DNA of 64,000 nt from Paramecium tetraurelia (Eukaryota > Ciliophora > Oligohymenophorea > Peniculida > Parameciidae). The stretch covers positions 265,317 to 329,316 of the forward strand of contig NW_001799626.1 in assembly GCF_000165425.1 (NCBI RefSeq). The letters are read 5' to 3'. Position 1 is the first letter of the stretch. The number at the start of each line of letters is the position of its first letter. The position numbers and the translations under genes were made by a program. Of the stretch, positions 22,609 through 35,861 are shown in pieces. The notes beneath the pieces are model-generated. The model was not told where the DNA came from, did not search any database, and worked only from the letters and a program-made list of their open reading frames with translations.

Positions 22609-25254
22609 TCAATAATTTGAATCCCAATTTTAATCTCTTGCTTTTTCCTTTTTATAGGGTACACCTATTGAAATTGATTTCCTTTGATGCCAACTTGTTA
22701 TGAATAACAGCCGACTGGATATCTTTCTCTTGAATCATCCTAGACTTCTTCGGTAAGAAAGGAGGCTTGAGTTCTTTATCCATCAATTTATCCTAAGTCA
22801 ATTTAAATCAAAAAGTACCCAGTCAAATTTATCAAACCAAGTATTGGCCTTAAGAGAAGCATAGCCTCCACCCAAACGAGCCTCTGGTGTTTTTGATAGT
22901 AATTATTCAATAAATTTCTTTGCCTTCTTATCCTTCATAAAAGTGGGGAATGTAATTGACTTTTTTTGAATTTCTTCATAAATTTCATAAGGATCATCAG
23001 CATCCTCTGCATAAGGCACTCCACCACACATAAATTCATACAAACACACTCCAATTGACCAAAGATCAACAGAGAATGTATATCCCTTGCCTGTAATTAT
23101 CTCTGGTGCCATATAATGAGGAGTTCCAATGATAGTATATGTTCTAATTGATTTCTAATTCAAAAACTTGGCTGTTCCCATATCTATCATTCTTAGGTAA
23201 CCCTAATAGTTCATAATTAATAAGATACCTTTTCATCAACCATTATATTTTCTGGTTTGATATCTCTGTAAATAATTTATAATTTATGCAAATATTCTAC
23301 ACATATCAATAATGATCCAATATAAAATTGGGAATCACTTGTAGTCAACAATCCTATTTCTCTAATGGCATCGAATAGTTCCATCCCCTTAATAAATTCT
23401 ACCAAGAAATAAATGTAATTCTGATCCTTCATACTTTTATAAAATTGCATCAAGAACGGAAAGTTAATGGTTGACAAAACTTGTTTTTCTTACTAATATT
23501 ATATAACAGTTCATTACAGCTAAATGCCTTTCTAAATGCTGTTCAACAATCTGAGCCTTGCTGATACATTTCAAAGCGTATAATTTTTCATCTTGTGCTG
23601 TTCTCACCAAATAGACATTCCCAAATTACCCCTAACCCAATTTCTTGATGCAAATCAAATTATCTAATTTTAAATTTGAATAATCTTTCTTTTAATATAC
23701 ATTCGTCCTATTTAGATACTTCTATTCGTGTGAATTTTCATTCTTCTGTATCATCTGCTCTACACTACCTCCGATCATATCAAAGAACATTTTAATTTCA
23801 AATTCTGCAATGATAGATTCATCAGTTTAGACTTAAATTGTTTCAGTGACTTTATTGTCTTAACCCTATGATTTCAGAAACTACTCTCCAAAGATTTTGC
23901 CTTTACCCAATACTAATTTTTTTGAGGGCATCTATAGACCTTATAATTACGAAATAAAGTGTTACTGTCGCTATTTCTCCTTCTAAGATGATATAAACCT
24001 TAGTGCAAGGCTGTCCTGATTTAATAATCATTTCATTCTTCTCATAATGCACCTATCTAATGTTTTACAGAATCTTTTCAATCTAAATTGAAGTTAGCTT
24101 TCCCAACAAAGGACTCTGTTGCAAGGCCCATTTTTAAGTGTTAATATACTTAACAGTCTATATTTTTTAACCTAATATTCTCTGGATATCATCCTTGGAC
24201 AAGGAGAGACATCTCACTTCTTCTTCGGCTGCCTTTACAGTAGCAGCTCTTTAACAACTTTAATACAAGGCAGCTTCACCAAAGGATTCCCCAGCATTCA
24301 TCTAAGATACTTCTTTGTCTCCCTTGATAATGGCCACCTTTCCCTTTTTGATTATATAAAATGAATTGGCCACATCACCTTCAGACACTATGATTTCTCC
24401 CTTCTTAAAAACCGAAGTAATTAACACACTAGATATTGCGTCCCTTTATTCTTCCGTTAAAAAAGCTTTAATATTAATTCTTCATTATTACAAAAAAATT
24501 CAACTTTTTTCATGAATTCCCTATTTTCTTCATAACTTCTCTGATTCTGTTACTCGACCACCTTCCTAAAAGTGTTTCGATCAATGGCCCAAAATGCACA
24601 ATCTAGTTAATTGGTTAAAGTAAGTATGTACCTCCTATGGCTTTGACACTGGCACTCCTGGGTGCATTGTAGAGCATGGCCAACTCACCGAAAGCATCTC
24701 CACTTTTAAGAGTTTTCTTGAGTTCACCGTTAATTATGATTTGACACTGTCCTCTCTCAATCAAAAAATATGAACTGGCCATGTCTCCTTACTTGAATAC
24801 GAATTGACCGTCAGGAACAGTACAATAAAACATTTAATCAACCACGTATTCTATGTCACTCTGAGGCACAGATTTAAAGATGAAATGCTCATTGAAGGCA
24901 TTTAACATCAACTAATAGTCGAATGGGGATTTCCTCTTATCAAGTTTCTTGACATTTTCAAATATTTCCACTGTATCTGAGACTGCATTAATCTTAGCCT
25001 ATTTCTTTTTATCACCACGTTTTAGCTAATGTAAATATTGATGAGAGTACTTCAATTTGCTACACTTCTTAAACCTGTTAATCTTCGTCTCCATCATCAT
25101 CATTTTGCTTATGAGTAGTCTTCTTGGAGACGGTGGTTCCATTCTGTTGAGGGATAGTGATGCTTTCTCCTTTTTTATTCACGTTCTCACTCCTGCCTGA
25201 TATAAGCTCCATGTTCTCAGAAGTATATTATTAACAACGACATGCATTTCCCAT
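22609..25254 (-). CDS. cGMP-dependent protein kinase (PKG-like)
   Basis: Eight introns (22694-22715, 22793-22818, 23203-23228, 23493-23517, 23932-23965, 24466-24491, 24603-24631, 25050-25074) leave exactly 811 codons. Three tandem cyclic-nucleotide-binding domains are visible (F-G-E-L-A-M-L-Y-N-A-P-R, F-G-E-A-A-L-Y and a third ending F-G-E-Q-F), then an AGC-type kinase: G-Q-G-Q-F-G-N-V, A-L-K-C, Y-R-D-I-K-P-E-N, A-P-E and W-S-I-G-V. The DFG motif reads D-M-G. The N-terminus M-G-N-A-C-R-C suits myristoylation plus palmitoylation, as in apicomplexan PKGs. Multiple CNB sites with a kinase on one chain distinguish it from PKA. The C-terminus ends N-W-D-S-N-Y. Confidence 0.92.
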
Positions 25255-25838
25255 TTTTTAAATAAAATACAATAAAAAATCAATATTTGTTACACTTTAT
25301 GAAATATAGTTTCTGTATTTACACCCAGAACTAAATTGCCAAACAATAATTCCAATCTTTATAAAAAAACGATATTTAAATTTAAGATTTTGATATTCAC
25401 ATCTAATCACAAATTATAAATAAGATTTTCTTTCAATATAATATTCAGAATAGCACTAATTAGTTATTCTTTGCCATTTCTATTTCAAGAGTGTGATTCT
25501 TACAGAAGTGGCTATTTCATTAATAATTTAATAAACAAGATATTTGACACATCTATATTAATGAATAAAATTCCAAATTAGAAATTATCGATGAAATAAA
25601 TAGCTACATTTAACTTTGCTATAAAATTGGCCTCATCCGCAATCTTACAAAACATTTTTTGATACATACAATAAATTACTTATTATTTAGATATTTAATT
25701 TATCACAAATTCACGTAATCAAATAAAAAGGGATGCTTACAGATCAACAACAGATAGGGGTAAAGAATGGGGACGATTACGATTTTTTTTATAAAAAAAA
25801 CAATAATAAATTTTAATTACATATAATTATAATAATAA
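25255..25838. other. Divergent intergenic region
   Basis: Separates the PKG start (25254) from the EF-hand gene start (25839), so it must hold both promoters. AT-rich. It includes a weak minus-strand open frame, listed separately at 25485-25667. Confidence 0.55.
25485..25667 (-). CDS. Weak small open frame, 60 aa
   Basis: From ATG 25667-25665 to TGA 25487-25485, read with TAA/TAG as Gln. It begins M-Y-Q-K-M-F-C-K-I-A-D-E-A-N, then becomes hydrophobic and Ile/Leu/Phe-rich. Nothing recognised. The start of the frame has codon use like real genes, but the frame is short and lies in a promoter-sized gap, so chance is quite possible. Confidence 0.2.
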
Positions 25839-28324
25839 ATGTAATTTAGAAAGGAGAGAGTGAAACTCCATGGCAAAACAAACTTTGAATATCGATCCTT
25901 GGGTAGAAAAAGACCTGATGATGCAGAAAGATTAGAGTTTCTGTCAACTGCAAGAGAATAAAAATTTGACGAAGTAATTGCAAAGCGATTAGCAGCTACA
26001 ATCTAAAATCCTCTTTCTCAATCTTAAGAATTTTATAAGAGTGCTCATAAAACTATAAAACAACATCCCCAAATAAGCAGACCTAGGTAAATCATATAAA
26101 ATAAGAAGATTTGCTCATCTTGAGGAGAAACCAAGACGAAAACCAGTTTGGGTTGGTGATTCATATTTAGTATACACAGATGTTGATGGAAGAGAAGAAC
26201 AAAGATCTAATCAATATAGATCGTATTCAAGTAATAGTATTTTGGTATGTCAGCTACGCAAAAAGCTGATCTTGCATAGGCCAAAAGAGATGAGCATGGT
26301 TAAGCAATACAAGAAACCTAATTAGTGGGGATGGAGGAATACGCTAAGAACACATTGGAGGGCAAGGTCGACTTAACAAAAGTAAAGGAAATTAGAAGAG
26401 CAATCAGGAAAGAAGATATGCAAATCGAAAGAATTTTCAGAAGATATTTACACTGTGGGATGAAGAAGGGAAGGGCAAGGTTACAGTCAAGAACATCTAT
26501 CATATGATCAAAAAATTAGGCTTAAATATGAATTTAGATGAAGTTCGAGTGTTGGTTGCTAGTGCTGATGAGGATTACAGTGGAGATTTGAATCTGGATG
26601 AATTCATGAATTTGATATTTAATGATAATGAGGCCTTGAATGTTGATTTGGGAAAGTTGAAGACTCTGAATGGAGAGTAGGAGCAATAGTTATTAGAAGG
26701 TGAAGATGATTAAATACAGGATGTGTTGAGGGAGAAAATGCAAGTGCAGGTTGAAAATAGACAATTCAATTAATTGAGTTTGATATTGAAGAATAAGTTA
26801 TCTCAATTGAATACTTCATTTTTGGAGTTGGATCCATCGAAATAGGGACATGTCAATTTCGAAAGATTTAGTGAAGCCATTTAGAAGTAATTCATTATAT
26901 TGAGAATAGATTACAAATATCTGAGAAGATTGTTAATGATGAAATAATCAAGAAGTTTTATGATAAATTTAAGAAGGATGAATACTAAATTGATTACAGG
27001 AACTTTCTAAAACATTTGAAGGAATTTGAATTGCAAAGTCAATATGTGTAGAAGGAAGAAAAGAAACAAAAACCCGTTATGACAATCTCGTTGAATCCTT
27101 TATAAGAGGAAGAGAAGGTGCATATTTTTGATTGTACTAAAATCAATTCTCATCACTTAAATAATCTGAGATAAAGAGCAACAAGAATGATTAAGGTATT
27201 GTAAAGGTATCTACCTGAAAAAAACTAATTTGTCGATAAGATTCTGAATCCCCTCAAGTAGCAATACATAAATGCACCAGATCTCACGAATCAATTGCAA
27301 TCTTATCTATCGAATTGTGGAGAGAAGATTGACACTAAAGATCTAGGGGCATTACTGTCCATACTTCAATATAATAATTTATAAGTTCCCAAAGACATGG
27401 TAGGGTTTTATGTCTATGAAGAAGGAGATGATGACTTTTATGAGAGATGCTCTTAGAAAAGAAAAGGTCCTGCACCATTAAACAAGGCTGTGGAATTGAC
27501 TCTGCCTGCTCAAGAAACTCAAAAATCTTCATTCTATGATCCAGGATTTGGATTATCATCTTTATCTAATAAATTTTCACCTGAAATGGGTCAAATGTTG
27601 CAAAAAGTAGAGTAATGCATCTTTAAAGCCAGTGCTCGACAATATGATGTCTACAATTCATTTGATAAGGATAAGGATGGTAAAACTTAATTCAATAATA
27701 GGTTACATATCTCATGAGGATTTAAAAAAGAAACTGTAAGAGTTGCATATTTTATCAAATAATGAGGAATAATTACTCATCCATTATCTGGATCCAGAAA
27801 TGAAGGGTTCAGTTAATTTTTAGGAGTTTTCATCCAAACTCTATCCTGGAATGACATTGTACGATAGCAAGGGATGTGTGGGAGTGGTGCCTTCTCTATA
27901 TCCTGCCAAAGAAAGAAATGAAAATATGAAGACTAAATTGCCTCAAATAACACGTTCCTTTGAAGATACCTCGTCTAGTATGCAATTATTAAAAGGGGCC
28001 ACTCGTTTTGGGGCAACTCCATAACACAAAAATACATTTTTAAATGTTCAAAGGCCTCCTTAGGATTCAGCTCTTTTTTTAAATGAGGATGGAAGATTTG
28101 AAAAGAATGCTCGTTTAAGATATTTGAAGGAAGATCAAGAGAAGGAGAAGAATATTTATGAGAACAAATTGAATAGAATTCGAAAGCATTAGAATGAAAT
28201 TCAGGAGAGAATCGAATAGAACTATTAATAGTCAGTTATAAAGGATAATGAAAAGTGTAAGGCCAAGGGTCTAGCAGCTTGGAGTTATGAATAAAGAGCG
28301 CATATGCAAAACGAATGGAAATGA
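25839..28324 (+). CDS. EF-hand calcium-binding protein, 789 aa
   Basis: Five introns (26087-26108, 26231-26253, 26382-26407, 26887-26909, 27680-27701) leave exactly 790 codons. Several EF-hand pairs are visible: one helix-loop-helix around L-W-D-E-E-G-K-G-K-V, then A-D-E-D-Y-S-G-D-L-N-L-D-E-F, and later D-K-D-K-D-G-Y-I-S-H-E-D-L (a canonical loop split by the last intron), followed by H-Y-L-D-P-E-M-K-G-S-V. The last ~100 residues are a charged helix. N-terminus is basic. Large EF-hand proteins of this layout are common in ciliate cilia and cortex, but the location here is inferred only. Confidence 0.82.
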
Positions 28325-28392
28325 TATATTCTTAATACATTTTAATATTATTTGATATAGATTTAATAATAAGATTACACCTAATTCTATTT

Positions 28393-31300
28393 TCAAATTG
28401 CCACAATTAAAAATACTAGAATGATAGATGTAAGTATCCCTTGATAAATGTCAGTTATTGAAGGTGTGTTGATTACCTACGATTTGACACACTTTTCACA
28501 TTAAGATGAGGCTGTGTTCCATTAATAAGTATAAAGACTCTTAGAGTAACATCTGCTTTATGCAAGTTTGTATGGTTCTTCTTCAATGCATTCGCTTTAG
28601 GTTTTCTAAATACACACAGTAATTAAGGTTTCGTCGAAGCTCAGAATTGGAGAACAATCTGGACTATTACTGCAGGTAATGGATTTGCAAGTTGTTACTT
28701 CTGTGTTATTTTGTTTAGTATAGTCAAAATAGCAAACTTTAGATTTCTTAGAGCACGCAGTGAAATTATCATTGGCATCTTCGCATTTAGACATCAACGA
28801 ACAATTTAGACCATCAAAAATGCATACACCATCAAGTCCATCAGATTCACATGCTGTCTAGGTAGTATAATCAGAACATTTTTGTTTCTGAAGACATTTA
28901 ATGCCATCTGAGATACAGCCAGACTTTAATTTCGAACAAGCTGCAGTTGTCCTTTCCTAATAATCTACGCAATCTTTAATCCTGCACAATTTGGAACCAG
29001 AGGGTCTATTTAAAGGGAAAGTAAAAATGCATGGTCCATCTATGCCCTCATAACAGGACTATTCAAGATAGTCAGAGCATATTGATTTACTCATGCATTT
29101 AGTTCCATCGGTTGTACACTTTAGTTTGGGATTGAATGATGAACAATATTCGTATGTCATTTATGAGACTAGAGGAACATCAGGACATTACTAAAGTCTG
29201 CAAGTAGCTTATTCTGAAGATTAATCCCAAAAACAAGAACCATCCTTTCCATCTGAGTTACAAGCGATTTTGGTTAAATAAGATGAGCAATTTCCAATTT
29301 GTATACATTTGACACCATCAGACGTACAAGTATTTGAGTAATATTAACAATCTTCTTTAGTGCTTCCAAAAATATCAGAACATTATTGAAATATTTGACA
29401 TCTTTGCATTTAATCAGATTACCCGATTACCCAACCACAAACTCCATCTGTACCAGTATTACAACTAATAGTATTAGTGTATTGAGCACATTTGGATAAG
29501 GGCATGCAACTATCACCATTACTAGTGCATAACTTAGAATAGACTTAGCATTCTGCGAATGTGGTTTTTTTGATATCTGAACATTGTGAAAAAGTCATGC
29601 AAGAATTGGTTTAAGTAATCCAAAGACAGGGACGACCTTGATAATCTTTTGTGCATTTGGATTTGATGTTAAGATTTTCACAAGCATATTGTTTGCGAGT
29701 ACATCCATAACCAGCTGTTATGCATTCTGATGATATTGATTTACAAACTGAATCTTCTGTATAGGATATAGGTGCATCTTCACACACTTTGTCTCTGCAA
29801 CTATTAATTTCCCAAACACATTTTTGTAAATATCCTAAGGAAATGGCAGTGAGACATGTTTGTTTGTTCAAGTATTTGTTACATTGATTGATTTCAATGC
29901 ATCCATTTCCTGTTGTTGTGCAACTTGGATTCAAGGCCTAACAATGTTCATGTTTTTTTAATAGAACACTTGCATCTGAACAGACCCAATCTCTGCACTT
30001 TTGAGTAGCAAAATTCCAACTGCATTTCATATTGGCATTATTCAAACATTAAGAATATTTAGTGATTTGTTAACATAACTTTGTATTATTTAAACAGCCA
30101 TCAATATACTAGCAATCAGATCTTACCTTACACAAAGATTTCGAGGCTAACATTTCACATCTATCACTATCAGCACATCCATAACCTGTAGTTTTACATC
30201 CAGATTTAAACTGATTGCATTTCTCATCTGTATTATAATTATTTGGCGCATCTGAACATAACAATTTCTGACATTATTAAATAGTATGATCAATTCCTTT
30301 GCATGGTTTATCCAAGGCATCAAACAGAATACAAGTATTAGCACTTCCATAGAATTAAGAGCAATTACGTTTAGTCAGACATTAGAACCCATCACTTACA
30401 CATCCTTCCAAAAATGAATTACACACTACATCATTGGTACCTCTTGACAAGTGATTACACTCTCTATTTATACATCTGGTGCTACTGGTCGCATCACCAT
30501 CATTCCAACATGGCTTTGTACCTTTTTCCCCTTTGAATCTACTACATAATGCTTAAGTTCCATAATAACTAGAACATGGTTGTGTATCTTCGATGCATCC
30601 GACTCCTTTACTGAGACAACCTGGCATGAATTTATTACAATCCGAATCAAGAATGGCTTTGGTATTGTCAGAACACTGTCTATCTCTGCATGATTGAATA
30701 TTAACGAGACTATCCGAATAGCATAATCTTCCATTTCCCTTAAATGTAGAACATGTTTAAAGATTTCCAATATAACTAGAGCAGGGTTCCAAATTAGAAA
30801 TACAACCTTTGCCATTGGTGACACACCCATCCATAAATGAGTTACACGCAAGATCTGTAGTAGATTCTTAATCATGGAAACACTCTCTCACTGAACATTT
30901 TATAGATAAATTTGATCCTCTGCATTTCTTTCCATTACCTACAAATTTCAAGCAACTGGACTAAGTGCCTTTATAAGTATTACACGTTTATGTTAGTTCT
31001 GTACATCCTCTACCAGTAGTCACACATCCCTTTAAAAATAGATCGCATTAAACATTATTCACAGCTGTCTAATTATCTGAGCATCTCCTGGCCCTACATG
31101 TCATACTCGTATTGTTTGGATCCTAGAAACAACTCTCCCCACTTAGAGTAGTCACATTTAGACATTATTATCTGTTGTATCCAATATATTGTGAGCATTA
31201 TGTCTAAATATTGATGCATTTGATTCCATCATATGTACAACTTGGAATGTACTTGTTACCAACAGTTTAACCGATATATTATTAACATACGTCTAAACTA

Positions 31301-34300
31301 TAAAGATTTTATCTATTAGAACAGTCCTTTAATATGCAATTACTATCCATTCCTTAATTATTTCTGATATCATACCAACATTATTTATTACTAGCATCAG
31401 TTAATTAAGTACATAACTAATTGGAAGCTATGTATTTATTGCAGTTCGCTGCTGCTTATATACATCTAGTACCGTTATATCTACATGAAGGTAAATGCTT
31501 TAAACAATTTTCTATTGAAGCATCCTTAATGAAATCATCGCATGTTGCATTAATGCAAATACTACCCAAATCTTAATACCAACAAGACAGATTGGCTTTT
31601 GTTTTAACTTATGAACAAGCATCTTTGGAAAATCCAATATATTGAGAACATGTATCCTTTGCATCTTAGCACTTAATTCCATAATATCTACAAGTACTCA
31701 AATGATTGACGCAATCCTCAGCAGAATAGAATGGCAGTGTATCTTAACAAGTTCTATTCACACAAGTTGAACTTGCTTCCTTGTACCAACAGTACTCCCC
31801 CTTTTTGTTTGTGACTACCTGACAAGCACTCAGAGTGAAATTAACATAATCAGTGCAGTTATCCTTTTCATCCACACACTTATTGTCACCATCAAATCTA
31901 CATGACTCTAAATGATTTCTACAAGCTGAATCTGAAATGGACTAAACTTCATCACTACATTGTCTATCTTAACATGGATCGTTATTATCTTCAGATTTCC
32001 AACAATTCGGTAAGAATCTACATTCACTCAAACTCAGTGTTTTATAATCACTACAAGTATTCTATTTCTTAGTGCACTTTGATCCAGTATAAATACAACT
32101 AGAATCATGTATTTAACAAATCTCAGTTGAATATTCTGTCAATACTTCTTAACATGTTCTTTCCTTACACTTCCCGTTAATATCAAACCAACAACCTTTC
32201 CCTACTTTATTTTTTGCCTCCTTGCATCCCTATTCAGAAAAACCATTATATGTTGAACAACTGTCTTACACCTCTTCACACTTATCAATCCCATTGAAAA
32301 TACAGTTTTTTCTGTAAGATGTGCAATCCTTTTACGATTTAACATTTTGTGCATCTTTACACTAACGATTGGCGCAATAGAAATTTATCTCTCCATTTGT
32401 GCATAAATCCCCATCCACATTAACCAATATTTGGCATTATTCTTACTAGTATCCATAATAATAATCACAACTATCTTGTTTTTCTATGCATTTTCCACCA
32501 TCAAAAGCACAAATAGACAGGTATTCTTCACATTCTTGCAAAGACAAAGGATTTTATACATCCGAACATTTACGATCTTCACAATAGTCTATTCTTACAC
32601 ATTGTAATCCATTTCCCCTATATTTTGAACATGTATCCTCATCCCCTTTATAAGTATCACAAGTTAACTCTGCATCTTGACATCCCTTCTCATTGAATAC
32701 ACACCCTTGCATGAACTTATTACATTCCTAATCATTCTATGCGTCAACATTGTGACTACACTATTTATCTGAACATTAACCTGAAAATCCTTAATCATAC
32801 CAACATTTCTTTCCATTACCAACAAATTTAGAGCAATCATCTATTGAATTGCCTAAATATTAATTACAAGGAGCTGTTGATGCAATACATCCAACCCCCT
32901 TAGTTACACATCCAGATTTAAACAAATTACATTCATAATCTTCCAATGCTCCCTAATTGTCATAGCATTCCAAAGGACGACAATTACCAATTTCTCCTAG
33001 ATTTTGTGAACATTTGCTATTCAAAGCATGACACTATTAGGAATCTCCATAAAATTCCTGACATTCTGCATTTTAATTAACACATCCATACTTCCCAGTA
33101 AATTTGCACCCCTCTAAAGTCTTATCACAATCTTATTGGGATAGAGCAGATTAATTATCTTAACACACTGTGGAACGGCATTTTGAAGTAGCAGAATTGT
33201 AAACACATGGGATTTTACCATTATTGCCTTTGTAATGTGTGCACGTATCTTCATCTCCAAAGTAATCTTCACAAGGGGCTGAGACATCCACACAACCCAA
33301 ACCACTAGCAACACATTTCCATAGAAAATATTAGCATTCTGTATTGGTTCTGTATTCCAAACCTGCATGTTTGCATTATTTGTCAACGCAAGCTTAACCG
33401 TCCCAGAAACATTCAACATTTGATGAGTGTCTTAGACACATTCCCTTAGTAGAAAAATACTAGCATTGATTAGTCACACACTATTCAGTCCATTAGCATT
33501 TATCACTTGCCAAACAAGATATCTTTTATAGAGTGTTAGGACAAGTGTCACTCTAGACGCACTTAGTTCCATTACTTAAACAGTATGATTGAACATTCTT
33601 GCATTCTTCATTAGTTTAAAATTTAGCATTTTCACAAGCATTTACTGCACAATATCCATCCGATCCTTATGCACATTTACCATCTATTCCGACATACATT
33701 TTACATTTAACAGCATCCCCTTTATATTTATTACAATTCATCAACAACTTAGTACATTCCACACCATTAGAAATGCAATTATATTAATAATCTCCACATT
33801 CCCTATCCGTTGAAAATTGAGCATCCGAACAAACCTTAGCATTGCATTATGAAGATTCCTCATAACTTGGACTAGTGCATTTCCCATCTGCCCCTATTCT
33901 TCTTTCACACTCAGATCTAAGACCTCTATAAGAACTACAATTCAATAGGATAGAAACACAACCAATCCCTGTTGTTTTGCACTTAGGTGAATAGGATTTA
34001 CATTCTTCGTCAGTTGAATACTTATTTGGTGCATTTTCACAAACTCTTGCTTAACATTTACCCTTCGTTCCTTCTTCACAATAACCAGTATTTCCTATGT
34101 ATTTCAAACACTAATCACCATCTCCTGAGTAGGTGGTGCAGGATTTCAATGTCTAATCTGTGCATCCAATTCCTGTAGTTCTACATCCTTTTCTAAAGGA
34201 TTGACATTATTGATCGGTATAATATGTCAATGGAGCATTAGCACAATCCTTAGATTAGCATTTGTCATTCTTTGATTCACATTAACCATCACTTCCAATC

Positions 34301-34911
34301 ATGCCATCGCAATCTTTGTCATAATAATAGCAATTCACTCTTTTAGTTACACATCCTCTCCCACTTGTAACGCATCCATTGATAAAAGAATTGCAAGCTT
34401 AGTCAGTATTCAGATACTCCGGAGCCTCTTCGCATCTCTAATCTCTGCAAGCAGTTTTTTCCCAAACGCATTTCTTTGATCCTGAGGAACTTGTGACTGT
34501 ACTACACAAAGGTTCACTTTCATTTAAAGAGCAGTCCCTTGGTATGATACACTGTATTCCATCACTTGTACATTACATACTTACCTTTTAACATTCAATA
34601 TGAGTTGTATAAACATAGCTAGTGCACCCACTAAATTGAATGCATTTTTTATTGTAGTATGCACAACCGACTTTGTTTATACAAACCTCCTGTGTCAAAT
34701 CTTTGCAATAAACACTCTCTGGTTCAGTCTCGCTTATTGGCTCATCCACTCTCTCTGCACAAGAGTTGCTCTTCCATTGACATTTGACATTTTATAAACA
34801 ATCATTCTCTGATTTCAAATCCGTGCATGAACATACCTCGGAAACCTTTATTTTGCAGTGAACTGATAACATGAAACTCAGCAGAAATAAGTGATACAAA
34901 CTATTACTCAT
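28393..34911 (-). CDS. Giant cysteine-rich surface-antigen-like protein (PSA repeats)
   Basis: One uninterrupted frame of 2173 codons from ATG 34911-34909 to TGA 28395-28393, with no intron. It starts with a signal peptide (L-F-L-L-S-F-M-L-S-V-H-C) and ends with a hydrophobic segment (L-T-S-I-I-L-V-F-L-I-V-A-I), either a membrane anchor or a GPI signal. Between them a Cys-rich unit of ~60-80 residues is repeated tens of times, with the pattern C-x-D-A-P...C...F-x-x-G-C-x-T-x-G-x-G-C...C..Y.G....C....G..G.C. This is the Paramecium surface antigen (PSA) repeat style. Such proteins coat the cell and cilia and include the immobilization antigens. Internal repeats are diverged rather than identical. 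Confidence 0.88.
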
Positions 34912-34979
34912 TGAATTTAAATTAATATTTATGAAAAGAAGAATTGTGTAAATATTGGGGGTCTAAGGCTATCCTGAAT

Positions 34980-35412
34980 TCATCTCGGAACAATTTCAGC
35001 AGCACTATCAAAAACTATTGTTTGTGTAATCTTAATTGTGTAATTAGAGACCATCAGAAAATCCACTGCATTTACAAAATCAACTTACTCTGTGTATATT
35101 TCAAAATTATCACTAATTCTAATTGTTAAAGAATTCCATTCGAATCTTAGAACACTCATAGATCCCTCATTATGTAATTGGGATCGCATGTCCCCCAGTT
35201 GATGATACCCAAGAATAGGAAGTAAATATATCATTCCAATAGTATCTACAATTCAATGTTATTCTCATCGACTCATTCTCATTGTAATTTTGTGAATTGG
35301 AAGAAATAAACCAAGACAAGCCAATAGATTTAGCTGAATTGAAGGATTTCAAAAATTCATAAAAATGCTGTATTATTTCTTGAATTTTATATAAATTTAA
35401 TTTTTGTTTCAA
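34980..35412 (-). CDS. Small unknown gene, start uncertain, frameshift likely
   Basis: Two overlapping open frames read well in succession: an upstream one (to about 35210) and a downstream one that ends at TGA 34982-34980 with sensible residues (V-L-R-F-E-W-N-S-L-T-I-R-I). They join if one G of a GGG run (CCC at 35208-35210 on the plus strand) is dropped. No ATG starts the upstream frame; the first in-frame ATG is near 35270, and a clean shorter start exists near 35190 for the downstream frame alone. The 5' end would abut the plus-strand gene at 35413. Function unknown. Confidence 0.35.
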
Positions 35413-35861
35413 ATGGACCTAGAAAAATACTTAGCGCAATTCCCAAATTCAAATACAAACCTGAATAAGTTCATCTAAAAGGATAGCCTCAATCTATAAT
35501 GCACCTACATCCCACCAGTGGCTATACTCCATAAACCACAACAGAAAATAGATTTCTCAGATGTTATGAATTTACTGCAAAATTATCAAAATTATAACAC
35601 ACGCGAATTTCGATAAAGTCATATTGATTTTGACGAGAAAACTTGTACTTGTTATATTTTAATTCAGTCTATGTCACTATTCACGATGAAAAGAAATCCA
35701 TTTTGAAGGACGGAGACGATAATGCAATTGTTATTATTAATTCTTAAAATATCATTACAGTTGGTATTGTAGATTCATTTTCAAAGTCTAAAAAATAATT
35801 CCTCTAAACCTTATATCTTTTTGATAAATTGAAAAATGATAATTATAAGTAATTGTTTTGA
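35413..35861 (+). CDS. Small unknown protein, 141 aa
   Basis: From ATG 35413 with a 23-nt intron at 35645-35667 to TGA 35859-35861; splicing removes a stop at 35701 and gives F-Y-V-T-I-H-D-E-K-K, which reads as normal protein. Leu/Asn/Gln-rich N-terminus, then a short beta-like stretch with D-G-D-D-N-A-I-V-I-I and a basic C-terminus. No family recognised. Its start lies directly against an uncertain minus-strand gene. Confidence 0.5.

Noticed and set aside
22609-22720. Apparent frameshift at the 3' end of the PKG gene
   Set aside because: A 22-nt intron at 22694-22715 restores the frame and gives a natural C-terminus; the total is then an exact multiple of three.
25095-25110. ATG triplet as a later PKG start
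   Set aside because: The upstream frame from 25254 encodes M-G-N-A-C-R-C and connects through a 25-nt intron, which fits known PKG N-termini.
30147-33419. Several minus-strand open frames of 67-135 residues under the standard code
   Set aside because: They are out-of-frame shadows of the long PSA-repeat gene.
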